Part shown: positions 52,342 to 64,000 of the stretch, piece after piece
Position numbering within the stretch: position 1 is the first letter of the stretch
Layout: each line of letters opens with the position of its first letter
NCBI GenBank assembly: GCA_037179515.1
Contig: JAXCGZ010009456.1
Location: forward strand, 113,501 to 177,500
Direction: 5' to 3'
DNA length: 64,000 nt
Source of the DNA: Halocaridina rubra
Lineage: Eukaryota > Arthropoda > Malacostraca > Decapoda > Atyidae
Notes under the pieces: generated by a model
Seen by the model: the letters and a program-made list of their open reading frames with translations, nothing else
What the model was told of the DNA's origin: nothing
The model's database searches: none
Program-made: the position numbers and the translations under genes

Positions 52342-52481
52342 TGTTATATTGTAACGTGTGCAAAAGAGTTCTCATTCTTATCGTACCAACTACGCGGAAT
52401 TCTTGTAGACGTAAAAGGTTGTAAAACTTGTAGCAATGACCAGATTCTTCTGATTAGGCTATCTGATATGGGACACCACAA

Positions 52482-52551
<70 letters not shown>
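52482..52551. repeat. (GA)n microsatellite
   Basis: About 70 bp of GA. Confidence 0.97.
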
Positions 52552-52555
<4 letters not shown>

Positions 52556-53628
52556 AGGTCACCTGCTTTAGCTTTGTAGGTCTTTTGCATGCTACTGCCT
52601 CTCTCACTCCTCTCTCTGATATATAGATAGGAAGTGGAAAAATAAAATTGTTGTGGATAATAAAATAAAAACCAAGAAACAACATAAACTAACAGAAAGT
52701 TTCACCTATAAAAATACACTGAGAGAGAGAGAGCGTCATTTCAGAACCAATTAAAACTAAGAATTCCAAATGACCAAAACTAGTGTAACATACCTGTCTG
52801 CTTGCTTGCCAAGGACAAGAAACAAAACCTACTTGGATAGATGCCCTATATAAAGAGCCTAAATTTATAGCGTTTTTATCAAGGATATCCACGCAGTAAA
52901 TATATTACACTCTCTGTATGTAGATTATAGCCAATATGGGAGCATGCTTGTCCCAAGTCCAAATAAATGGACGGGAATGGTGTCAGAAAAAACATCCGGT
53001 CGTAAACTGGTGCCATAATTAATGTGAGACACTGGGATCCAGTGCCGATGAAGAAGGAAAGTTCTCAAGAGAGAGTGGCCCAGTGGACTTTACTTAGAAT
53101 TGTACTTTTTATTTCTTTACATCTTACAGCTTAAATACATTTCCTTATGGGTAATACTAAACAGCAAATAAATGTGATATTTCTATGATACATTAATAAA
53201 GCCACCTCTATCAAACAAACTTACATGATATTGGAACTCAAATACTATGCAAGTGTCTGAAAAGATAATATATTGGCCCCATTTCGGGACCTAGCTGAAC
53301 CTCTTCTGAATTACAGGGATAAAGGTTACCATATGGTTCTCTCTAAAATCAATTTACTCACTGCAAGAAGAAGTGAGGAAACAGCTGCATATGCAGCCTC
53401 CCGAAGGGCGTTAAGAGGGTAAATAACCTTCGGATATGGGTCAGTGAAGTGGCAAGGGGGGCCAGCGTGTGCAAAACAGTGCAAGAACAAGGACAAAAAA
53501 ACAAACGAAACTTTATCTTCATATACGAGCTCAAAATGACAGTGCAACATATTATTTAGCCGGTTATTTCTCCAAGGATGTATCTTTTCATAAAAAAAAA
53601 AAAAGTTCAATACTAAATAATGAGTATT

Positions 53629-53748
<120 letters not shown>

Positions 53749-54934
53749 CGTATAACCAGAGAGGTTGTGAGCAATATATATGCATATGATTGTAATTATT
53801 CCCAGCAGCTGAATAATAGAGCAACATTAATATAGGTAATAATTACAGTATAATTTATAATTAAGATTTCCATATCAAATACAACATACTTTATCGCTAC
53901 AGTTCTCGGTCTGATCACTGAAATAATAATAATAATCATACTGAATAGACTGATCGGAATGAATAAGTTCATTGAGTTCTTATTCTTCTTCTTCTTCTTA
54001 TTATTATTATTATTATTAGTAGTAGTAGTAGTAGAAGTAGTAGCAGCAGTACTCGGCCCATGGGGAGCAAGCAGCTCACCTAGGTGTCGGCCCGGATCAC
54101 GGAAAGGGTGATGCCAAGATGGGCTTCCAACCATAGACTTTTCAGACATAACACACTTGTCTTTGAGAAGCTAGTGACGAACAATAACCCAATATGAACA
54201 CCAGAAGAGCTGCATGTAAATATTATTACTGATATTATTATTATTATTATTATTACTAATAGGTTTCCCAGTTAGTTACCAGTATCAGCTCTGTCTCAAG
54301 GCCACGAGAGATAGGTGTTGCCTTAGATTTGTCTAGAACATGATTTCTCTACTCTAGAAGTACAAACAATATTATCTGGAATAAATAAGATTAGCTAAAT
54401 ATAACATTGTCGTTATACAATGACAAACAGGCTTACAATGTCCAATATTTCAGAAGGTTATTCGGTCTAATATTCATTATATTTCATAAAATATACAGAT
54501 GCCATTTACTACAGGTATAAAATTGTCTTGTATTTTAGTTAATTATTTATATATGTTAGTTCATATAGGCATAGAATTGTCCTGTATATAGTACTTATAC
54601 AGGGTTTATAACTGTGCATTAATCAGCTCATGAATTTATAAAGAAAATATGTATCCAAATATTTTCTACAGATGTGAAACTGTCTACAATGGGTTAATAT
54701 ATTTAGGCATCCCGTGTGGAGATCACGCAGTCTGTCTGTACTTTCAAAACGACTGCCCTGCATACCCAATCACCCTTGAGACGAAAGCGGGAAGTATGCA
54801 CAAAGATTTGTAAGCCTGCATACATACTAAATACGAGAACAACAGTTAATGGTAGTTAAGAGAAATATATCAGAGTCTCATTAGTAGCTCAAGTTTTTCT
54901 GCAGGACATATACTCGTAATAGTAATTATTGATA

Positions 54935-54966
<32 letters not shown>

Positions 54967-55933
54967 GTTGTTGTTTTGGTTGATGATGATACAGGTCCAG
55001 ATTAAATACTGGTTTGTTTCTATTACCAATTAAATGATTTTATACCATATAATACCCAAACAAAATGACGCAATATCTTTGCCTTACCAAAACTGGGCAT
55101 GGTGCCAGCCGGGAAGAGAAAGAGCGAAAAAATCTGTTATATTACAGGACGAAGAGGTCATTCAGTAAAAGCTCCTCTGATAACTACAATAATAATAAAC
55201 AAAATATAAAATAAAAATGTATTAAATACATAAATAAACAAATAAATAAATATATATAAAAACTTAAACTGCCTCTTCTAGATATGACATTTCCTATTTA
55301 CGTGATTGAAATTTGTTCTTTCACAAGAAAATTCTAAAAAAAAAAATTACATTAAAAGTTTCCACTTCTAAAGAGCTATGGGTTATTTTTGCTCATATCG
55401 AATTTCCAGCTCGAGAAGATACTGTTCTACTAGTGACTACACACTTTTAATGGCATACTCACTAACACTTTATAAGCTGAAAGATCATAATATGCAAAGG
55501 GGAAAATTAGAAACTATTGAACGAGGATGATTAGTGATGATAATGAGGATTATTACGATTATTATTATTGCTGATAAAGCAGTTAATGCTCTTATAATTA
55601 TTATTTTTATTTTTATTATTGTTATTATGGCGATGCTGGAGGAAAAAATACTGTCAATAATCCCTGCAAGTTGTAAGATACTAAATATCGTGACCAATTT
55701 GTTTGCTATATTATTATTATTATTATTATTCTCATTATTATTATTATTATTATTACAGACAACTCCAAATCCTGCTTGAGTTTAAAGACTAATAATTGCA
55801 TACTTATACCACCTACCCATTTAGCACGTGGCATCCCTTGGCACTGTCTTGTTAGAAGTGTCATGACGATGATTCACGAAGATTATATGTACATTCCACT
55901 ATGTGGCACTCGGGATCCCGTGACAATAATCTT

Positions 55934-55973
<40 letters not shown>

Positions 55974-56220
55974 TGTTATTCTGTCTTTGAGGTTAAAATT
56001 CGAACAGATTCTTTTCACTTTAGAATAAAATACAATACAAATATAATACGGCATAAAATACAAACGATTTTCAGTTTCCTTTTATTAATACAACTTCCTA
56101 TATTTTCTTCATTAATAGTCTAAAGTTCACCTTCTCCTTACAATCACTCTTTATTAAACAAACATTTTCGTCATTCTGACACAAGGTCATGTTTTCTTTT
56201 TCTTTAACTCAACTACACCC

Positions 56221-56222
<2 letters not shown>

Positions 56223-56316
<94 letters not shown>
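56223..56316. repeat. (GA)n microsatellite
   Basis: About 92 bp with one GG interruption. Confidence 0.97.
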
Positions 56317-56318
<2 letters not shown>

Positions 56319-56875
56319 TCTTATGATTCTATATGCAGTTATGATTAAATAATAACAACAACAATATTCATAATAATAAAAATAAAAATAATATACCCAC
56401 TATTGGTGTGTGAGCTTGCGTGAGAGAGAGAGAGCAACTTGTACTTCCTAGATTAACCAAATATCAAAAGTCGTATCGGAAGTAACAGGAGGAAGACCTA
56501 GATACAGGCATCCCAGGGTCAAATTATCTCCAGCTATTTAGAATAAACACTTCCACACACGTTTAGGTAAATACAGGTACCTACACATCGTCTGAAGCTC
56601 CGTAAGTAAACTCCTTGGCAGGATGTAAATAATAAGGAAATATTTAAACTATGAATAGCTGATAATATGATATCATTTAAGGTGTCCATCGTTTTACGGA
56701 TAGATAAGTGTAAAAAAAAAAAAAAAAAAAAAAAAGGCCGACGGCCATGGGGCTCTTTTTAGTGAGCACAATTACGCAAAATTTAGGTAAGTATACATAC
56801 ACACGCAAATGCTCAAATTAGATCATAACGAAAGAAAATAGAATAAAGAAATTATGTTAAAAATATATGAAAGGT

Positions 56876-56950
56876 TATTTTCTTGGTGCCTGGGCCCAAT
56901 GAGAGCCACTTTCTTTGCCTGTCCCGGTGTCCTACTTATTAAAAAAAACA
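56876..56950 (+). repeat. LINE 3' tail remnant with A-run
   Basis: TTTTCTTGGTGCCTGGGCCC and GTCCCGGTGTCCTACTT then AAAAAAAA match the 3' end of the LINE at 43430-43513. It is an extremely 5'-truncated copy. Confidence 0.65.
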
Positions 56951-56982
56951 TGACATTTAACAAAGGCATGACAAGCAATGAC

Positions 56983-57084
<102 letters not shown>

Positions 57085-57294
57085 CCATCGCACATTTTTT
57101 ATATAAAGATTTTGATGAGTAAAGTTTACAGCTTCATGACATGAAATGTGTTTACAATGAGTAAATGCGATAACTGATTTATTGGTTGAAAAAAGAATTT
57201 ATTACTAGTAGGTGTCATTGTGTTTCATTATTTCCTAAGGGTAATCAGTTCACAAATATTCATGTATCTTAATACTATGAATGCACACCTCACT

Positions 57295-57580
57295 TTCTGG
57301 AGTCCGGTTATCAATTATTCTTACACTAAAAAATAATTCCTTACATCGAGCAAAAATGTTTTCTAACGTAATTTCAAACTATAACTTCTACTTCTGTCAC
57401 CATAATTAAACAAAATTACCTATCCACTCTGTCGAAACTATGAAGGAATTTTAAAAATTATATCATATCCTCCCTTTTCCTTCATGCTTCGGGTGATGAT
57501 AGGTCTATCTCCTTCAGCCTTTCTTCATAACTGAAATTACCTATTTCTGACACTAGCATTGTAGCACATTACTGAGTTTA
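57295..57580 (-). mobile_element. decayed CR1-like LINE 3' fragment
   Basis: The minus strand, with stops, gives LKEIDLSSPEA..RKREDMI, FDRVDR and a YVRKHF-like piece followed by the region before the end. This is the same C-terminal part of a CR1-type reverse transcriptase as 39017 and 58802, but far more diverged. Confidence 0.6.
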
Positions 57581-57615
57581 TTCCAGTTTATTTATATGCT
57601 CTTGAAAGTGCGGAT

Positions 57616-57617
<2 letters not shown>

Positions 57618-57674
<57 letters not shown>
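57618..57674. repeat. (GA)n microsatellite
   Basis: About 56 bp of GA next to the decayed CR1-like fragment. Confidence 0.96.
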
Positions 57675-57676
<2 letters not shown>

Positions 57677-58140
57677 CATGCTTAGTTCAAATAGTAACAA
57701 AACCATGTTATCATGATCACGACCAACACTAGCATTCTCCCCTCCCCAACTAACAGAAAGAATGATTAAATAAAAAAAAAACATAAGGGTATATACAAAT
57801 AAAGATGACGGTGTATAAATAAACAATAAAATAAAGAGAGACATTAATGTAAAACAAAGCAAAAAATTATACCCTGAAGCTATGAGCGGGAGCTCAGCAA
57901 CAAGTCAAACTGCTTCAAGGTCACACACAAATTTTGATGACTTCAAAGATGAGAGAATATGGGTCGTACAGGTTCTCTTCGCCTGGACCAAGTGACGGTA
58001 AAAACGGCCATTATTACCCGTATCGCACATTCTAATGCGTAATCAAGAAATTTGCCTAGCTAGCAGAGGTTGATACAAGAGGGTAGTGTTAACCATAAGT
58101 TATATTGAACACCTGAAAAACAGACACATTTTTTTCTTTT

Positions 58141-58195
58141 TCTTCAATGTTTTCTTGGAGCCCGGGCACGATGAGGGCAAATTTCTTTGCCAGCA
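58141..58195 (+). repeat. LINE 3' tail remnant
   Basis: TTTTCTTGGAGCCCGGGCAC and GATGAGGGCAAATTTCTTTG resemble the LINE tail at 43430. It runs into a TG-rich and then (AT)n array. Confidence 0.5.
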
Positions 58196-58218
58196 ATGTT
58201 GTGTGTGTGTTTGCATAC

Positions 58219-58383
<165 letters not shown>

Positions 58384-58588
58384 GTAGTCGCCGTGGCTCA
58401 GTCGGTAGCGTCTCCGACTCTGAGGCGTCAGGTCGAGGGTTCGCGCCCCGTCACGGTCTGAGGTTAGCAAAGGCATGCACTCAGCGTAAGGATTACATCT
58501 GCCAAAACAAGTCCTTCGCAAGAAGGCAACCGTCCAAGCCCTTGGTTGATAAGGGAGTCCGTGACGTAAAACCGGAACCGGAACCGGA

Positions 58589-58600
<12 letters not shown>
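58384..58600 (+). mobile_element. tRNA-derived SINE, family A, copy 3
   Basis: Box A TGGCTCAGTCGG is near 58394 and box B GGTTCGCGCCCC near 58438. The body is as in the 40138 copy, ending in three CCGGAA units, then (AC)n and (AT)n. Arrays of (AT)n on both sides hide any target duplication. It is not a functional tRNA gene: the acceptor stem does not close. Confidence 0.85.

Positions 58601-58661
<61 letters not shown>
58590..58661. repeat. (AC)n-(AT)n microsatellite on a SINE tail
   Basis: Grows directly from the CCGGAA repeats at the SINE 3' end. Confidence 0.95.
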
Positions 58662-58663
<2 letters not shown>

Positions 58664-58783
58664 GAATAGCTTCAGATACTGTATACATACGGAAGCTCTT
58701 ACAAGATATATAAATTAAGGTGTCTATCATATTTACACCAAACCCCCATACAAAGCGGGGCCCATTTCAGCTCTCTCCCTCCC

Positions 58784-59248
<465 letters not shown>

Positions 59249-59537
59249 ATTCTATATGTTCATTTCACATATTTGGTTTTCAAGTGTCCTGTAAGCAAGC
59301 AGTTTATTATTATTATTATTATTTGCTAGCTTCTAATTACTATATCATAATTGAGAATGATAGCTAGAATCTCTCGGGGAATTTATTTGTTATAATACTA
59401 TACTACTACGACTACTACTACTAATAATAATAACAATAATAACAATTATTATTATTATTATTATTTGCTAAATTTTCTTATGAATACCAAGAGTATATTA
59501 TAAAAATCCGTTTACAGTTGAAATTCTCTCTCGCCCT

Positions 59538-59622
<85 letters not shown>
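59538..59622. repeat. (GA)n microsatellite
   Basis: About 83 bp with one interruption. Confidence 0.97.
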
Positions 59623-59624
<2 letters not shown>

Positions 59625-59736
59625 GGTTGCCGACAGAGTGGCGTCAAAAGGAAATTACTACACTCAACCTCGGGCAGATGCCGGCTAACATCCTCAAGCT
59701 ATCATAACTAACAAACAAAACAATAATAATAATAAT

Positions 59737-59778
<42 letters not shown>

Positions 59779-60177
59779 GAAGAAAAAGGCAAAAATGGAA
59801 TAATAATAATAATAGTAAAAATAATTTAACATTCCCTTATCTTGAATATTAATAATATCGTTATTTGAATCAGTTGTAGTAATAACAGTATTTCTTTTAT
59901 CATATTGAAAATGATGAAGACTTGAGATCAAAATAAGACAATAAGTAATATATCATAACCATTATTATTATTATTATTATTAAATTCCGATTCGCATTAT
60001 CTCAACAGCTGTAGCGATTAGAACCCTATTAAGAGACAGATGTAATGTCCAAAAATATATCCTGTTCTAAACACCTATGATCGTACTCGGGGAATTCTTA
60101 TATCTTTTCATTAACAAAATTATTATTAGTTCATTCAATTCTCAAGTCAATGACTAAAAGACGCTATTTATGTAAAC

Positions 60178-60220
60178 AAATGTGCAAATACTTTTATTGC
60201 ATAAAAGTATTTGCACATTT
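60178..60220. other. perfect inverted repeat, 20-bp stem, 3-bp loop
   Basis: AAATGTGCAAATACTTTTAT is followed by TGC and the exact reverse complement. An outer weaker match (TTTATGTAAA and TTTACATAAA) extends the foldback. Confidence 0.9.
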
Positions 60221-61101
60221 TTTTTTTACATAAAGGACGTGATAAACTGTAAAAGCTTGCAAAGATGGTCACAACTGAAACAAATCTGAAGCAGATTAGT
60301 TCATTATACCTTCCCAAACCTCACCAATAATTATAACATCAGCAACGACAACAACAAAATAATAATAATAATTCGATCCAGGCACTGACAATTTTACTAG
60401 TACTATTATTACTACTACTACTACAACTACTACTACTACTACTAATAAAAATAATAATATTCATCTTCAGTTCTAAGAGCCGTTTTGCAGCAATACAACA
60501 TTCGGGAGGACAGTATCTCACTTTTCTTATCACTTTTAGTCGCCTTTTACGTCACAGGGAATATCATGGTATGGTTAATTCTCTTTACCCAAAGCCCTAA
60601 CATGCATACATACATACGTACTTCCATGCATACACAAAAATAAAATTACACAGATAATAGGAAAACATTTCGAAAAAAAAGTTTAAATTACATACAATAA
60701 TTACTTCATTGTTAATTGTAAGTACAGTATATCAATAAGTCAGGCAAGTACATACTGATCAATACGCACTTGGAAGTACATCCTAATGACGTGAATGTAC
60801 TAAGTGTACCATACACACTGAAAGCCGATGGTATCTCCCCATCTCTGGGTAAATTGTAGCAAGCAATTGTACCCTTACAAGTTGTTTACGCTGCTAGGTC
60901 TCGTACCGTACCCAAGCAGTAACTTACATAGGACAGAGGGAGGACGCCAATACGGTACTATAGTGACAATGAAAAACGACAACACTAATAATAATAATAA
61001 TAATAATAATAACAATAATAATAATACGAAGAAGAAGGACCAGACAATGCAGAACAAACCTCATCTACAATCCTTTACATAAGATGTTTTCTACTACTAC
61101 T

Positions 61102-61152
<51 letters not shown>

Positions 61153-61704
61153 CAGAGTTGGGAAATTAGTGACAACTCCAATTATGGAAATGGAAACAGC
61201 AGTTTTTTATTTTGTTTAGTACTGCATAAAATCAAACTTTCGAGATCAACTGAAAGTATTTTCAAGATTCCAATGAACTTTTTTGTCTAAGAAAAGTTAC
61301 TTGAATCTCGAGAATGCATTCACTGAAAAGCGAAAGCTTGATTTTATAAAATTAATTGTTAAATAATAATAATAATAATTTGAATTTAGAAGTTACATGG
61401 GCACAATAAATTGCATATTCTCTACACAATACGGTACCTCAACTCTATGTACAACAAAGGTATAATTTGATAGGGATATCACTCTAAGTCGGCTCTTACG
61501 ACAAGCACAGCATACGGTAGGTAAAAGTAACCTTTATTTTGGCGGAGACTGAAATACCAAGTAATTATGAAGATACAGACAGAGCCTAACTGCTTGTAAA
61601 TGGCTTTTGTAGAAGGCATAACTATTTATACGTTACTGTAGGGCAGTACGCCTATAGATGTGGCGGGCTCCAAATCCGGTTTAAACCAGTCTTGGTTCCC
61701 GCAC

Positions 61705-61745
61705 GATGACGGCGACAAGAGCCGGTCTTGTATAAGCCTACGCGG

Positions 61746-61804
<59 letters not shown>

Positions 61805-62042
61805 AACAAAAAGCATACTTAGATTCTTAGCATGTTAAAGATACATTTTTTTTATAAGACTGCTCCTGTTTAATTTTAAAGCAACTGAGAGAGAGAGAGA
61901 GATGACGGCGACAATAGCCGGTCTTGCATCAGCCTATGCGGATATTCTCTCTCTCTCTTCCAAACAAAATGCATACTTAGGTTCTTTTTAGCATGTAAAA
62001 GATAATTTTTTTTATAAGATTGCTCCTGTTTACTTTTAAAGC

Positions 62043-62117
<75 letters not shown>

Positions 62118-62180
62118 GGCGACAAGAGCCGGTCTTGCATAAGCCTATGCGGATATTCTCTCTCTCTCTCTCTCTCTTCC
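61705..62180. repeat. ~200-bp tandem repeat, two and a half units
   Basis: Units start with ATGACGGCGACAAGAGCCGG near 61706, 61902 and 62113 (periods about 196 and 211 bp). Each contains GCGGATATTC, a (TC)n run, TTCCAAACAAAA, CTGCTCCTGTTTA and a (GA)n run. The (TC)n and (GA)n lengths differ widely between units. Confidence 0.88.
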
Positions 62181-62195
62181 TATCCTAATGGAAGA

Positions 62196-62250
62196 GGACT
62201 TAAAAAAAAAAAAAAAAAAGAGCCCTTATCGGGCCTGGGCACGAAGAAAA
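62196..62250 (-). repeat. possible LINE 3' tail remnant
   Basis: The minus strand has TTTTCTTCGTGCCCAGGCCC then GATAAGGGCTC and a T/A run, a weak match to the tail consensus at 43430 and 56876. Confidence 0.4.
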
Positions 62251-62887
62251 CAAAGTGCAGAGAAAAAGAGATGGAGAGTGTTGCGATTTGTTTGACGTGA
62301 AGAGATAATAAGAGATGTGTAACGAATATCCAAGAATATTCGGTGTTGATGTAGGCAGAGAAATAGAACCGTAACTGAAGGGAGACTTAACATCGAGATG
62401 TCCTCGACTGTCCTATTAAAGTCCAAAAGACCCTTCAGTTGTAGTATCACAACGAGCAGCTGGTGCCATGGGCCAACCTACTATCGATAGATCAATACAG
62501 TTACAGATAGATAGATGGACAAACAAATAAACAGGGTATAGACAGACAGATAAGACATAGCTTATAATTCACTATATATACAGGTACATAGATAGCAATA
62601 GACACTTAGCTAGATAGATAAACAGACAAATAGACTGGTGAATACATTATATTTCAAACATACATACACGCAAACACTTAATCCTGAAAATTGTTAGTTC
62701 ACCTCATTCAAGAAACGCAATCTGGAGTACGAACTATACTGGACAAGCTGAAGTCATGCACAAAATATGCTTTTCGCTTATTATATAATACGAATAGCTG
62801 GCAAAAGGAAAAATGCTTGAGAGAGAGAGAGTTTCCTTAGTATTTAAGGAATAATAATGAGCTAGTACTGTATTACAAGTGGATGAA

Positions 62888-62924
<37 letters not shown>

Positions 62925-64000
62925 CATCGATGGCGCCAGTCAGTCGCTGTTACCTGCCAAGAGAAGGGCTCCGGGGACCGTTTCTTATGTACTTTTCCCC
63001 AATCGCGTTTTGCCTCTAACCTTCTGGTATTTTAAATAATGATACATCCCGGCTTTGTATTTGTCCGTATGTATACCTCACCTATATAAGTATGTATGCA
63101 TGAATAAATGTAAATATGAATTATAAGTTCATGTATGTATATATGTATACTTAGTTTGTAGTCTACCTATATGCAAATATGTATGTGAATGTTAGCACAT
63201 ATTTACGTACACATTTTGGTATGTATATATTGTATTTTAGCCACTGAGACCCGTAGGTACCCATCCTACTGCTACATATTCTACGACTACTACTCTATAA
63301 ATAGTCACGACTGAAATACTATTTTAAATCATGCAATTGAACTATCATACTAAGTATAGCAAAGTTGATCCTCTTCCTGCTCATTATACTACTACTATTA
63401 CTACTATCAGGACTATTACTAAAACAGCTACTACTGCAATAATAAAGATTATTAACCATTATACTATATACCGATAATAAGAATTATTAATTTAAGAGAC
63501 AGATGGTTTTGATAAACCGACAGACAGATGGTATCTAAAGTAGAGACAAGACAATATTTCTAATATATTCCTCATTATAATTCAGCCTTGTTCAACTTGC
63601 CACCCACGAGCGTTTTTTAAGAAAATGCCTCTCTCTCTCTCTCGAAACGAACCTAATATATTGCGCGCTCTCTCTCTCTCTCAACAAACCTAATGTTATA
63701 TTGTGGTCTGTCTTCTTTCTTAAGAATAATAATAATTATAATTATTATCACTATTATTATTATAATGGAAGCACGAGTTTATTTGTATGTACTGATTTAG
63801 AGAGAGAGAGAGATGTGCAGGAATGATCTCACGTGTCTAGGATCCCAAGTCACGTGTGTCTTTTACTAGTAAATATCGGGTCTCTCTCTCTCTCTCTCAT
63901 ACTGCCTAAACGACTCACTTTCTCTAAATTTTGGCTCCATGGCAGACGGGAGTAGCAAAATCTTCGTTTTCTCTTATTAAAAGTTGAAAATCTAAATAGA
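62251..64000. other. AT-rich right end without recognised gene
   Basis: The region holds (GATA)-like and (GA)n runs and unique DNA. A minus-strand donor-like CTTGGCAG|GTAACA near 62956 with GC-richer upstream sequence could be a first exon of some minus-strand gene, but nothing downstream confirms it. Confidence 0.3.

Noticed and set aside
53326..53610. Minus-strand frame with a GTGAGT donor-like end, considered as a rhodanese 5' exon
   Set aside because: It has no DVR or GHIPGA motif and its phase (0) does not match the phase-1 entry at 49647.
54060..54149. Minus-strand ATG segment (MSEKSMVGSPSWHHPF...) with a GTGAGC donor, considered as a first exon
   Set aside because: No recognised protein and no matching downstream exon; it may be part of a dispersed repeat.
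58384..58460. A functional tRNA gene
   Set aside because: Box A and box B are present, but the acceptor stem does not close and the body matches SINE copies elsewhere.

Overview
The window is nuclear DNA from an animal with spliced genes, most likely a decapod crustacean (crab, shrimp or crayfish group). The evidence is small exons with GT-AG introns, an extreme load of long (AT)n, (GA)n and (TAA)n microsatellites, and fragments of non-LTR, Ty3/Gypsy and tRNA-derived SINE elements of the kind common in decapod genomes. The species assignment is inference; the rest is read from the sequence. No bacterial, viral, CRISPR or operon-like structure is present.

Layout. (1) About 1.0-12.7 kb, plus strand: a WSCD-family (WSC-domain-containing-protein type) Golgi sulfotransferase with eight exons (552 aa). 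Two further exons downstream join in frame to exon 7 and would give an alternative 629-aa protein. (2) About 16.1-24.3 kb, minus strand: a secreted protein with a signal peptide, a long coiled coil containing 22-residue repeats, and a C-terminal C-type lectin domain (four exons, about 757 aa). (3) About 29.3-36.2 kb, minus strand: a complete seven-exon short-chain dehydrogenase of the HSDL1 group (327 aa), with the catalytic Ser-Tyr-Lys intact. (4) About 38.9-44.3 kb: a transposon cluster with a CR1-like LINE tail, a foldback element, a SINE with a 17-18 bp target duplication, and a 5'-truncated LINE nested inside a decayed Ty3/Gypsy pol gene. (5) About 48.8-49.6 kb, minus strand: the last two exons of a single-domain rhodanese-like protein that lacks the catalytic cysteine; its upstream exons were not found. 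(6) About 50-64 kb: mostly repeats, with a third foldback copy, CR1-like LINE tails, a full SINE, many microsatellites and a ~200-bp tandem duplication near 61.7-62.2 kb.

The four genes have no evident shared pathway: a Golgi sulfotransferase, a secreted lectin, an HSDL1-type reductase and a rhodanese-like protein simply lie next to each other. The most noteworthy observations are the alternative 3' ends of the sulfotransferase, the intact active site of the HSDL1-like enzyme, the missing cysteine of the rhodanese, a family of near-perfect ~230-bp foldback elements whose arms change together, an unrelated ~200-bp foldback in a lectin intron, and the LINE-in-Gypsy nesting. I did not see a clearly new multi-gene system.
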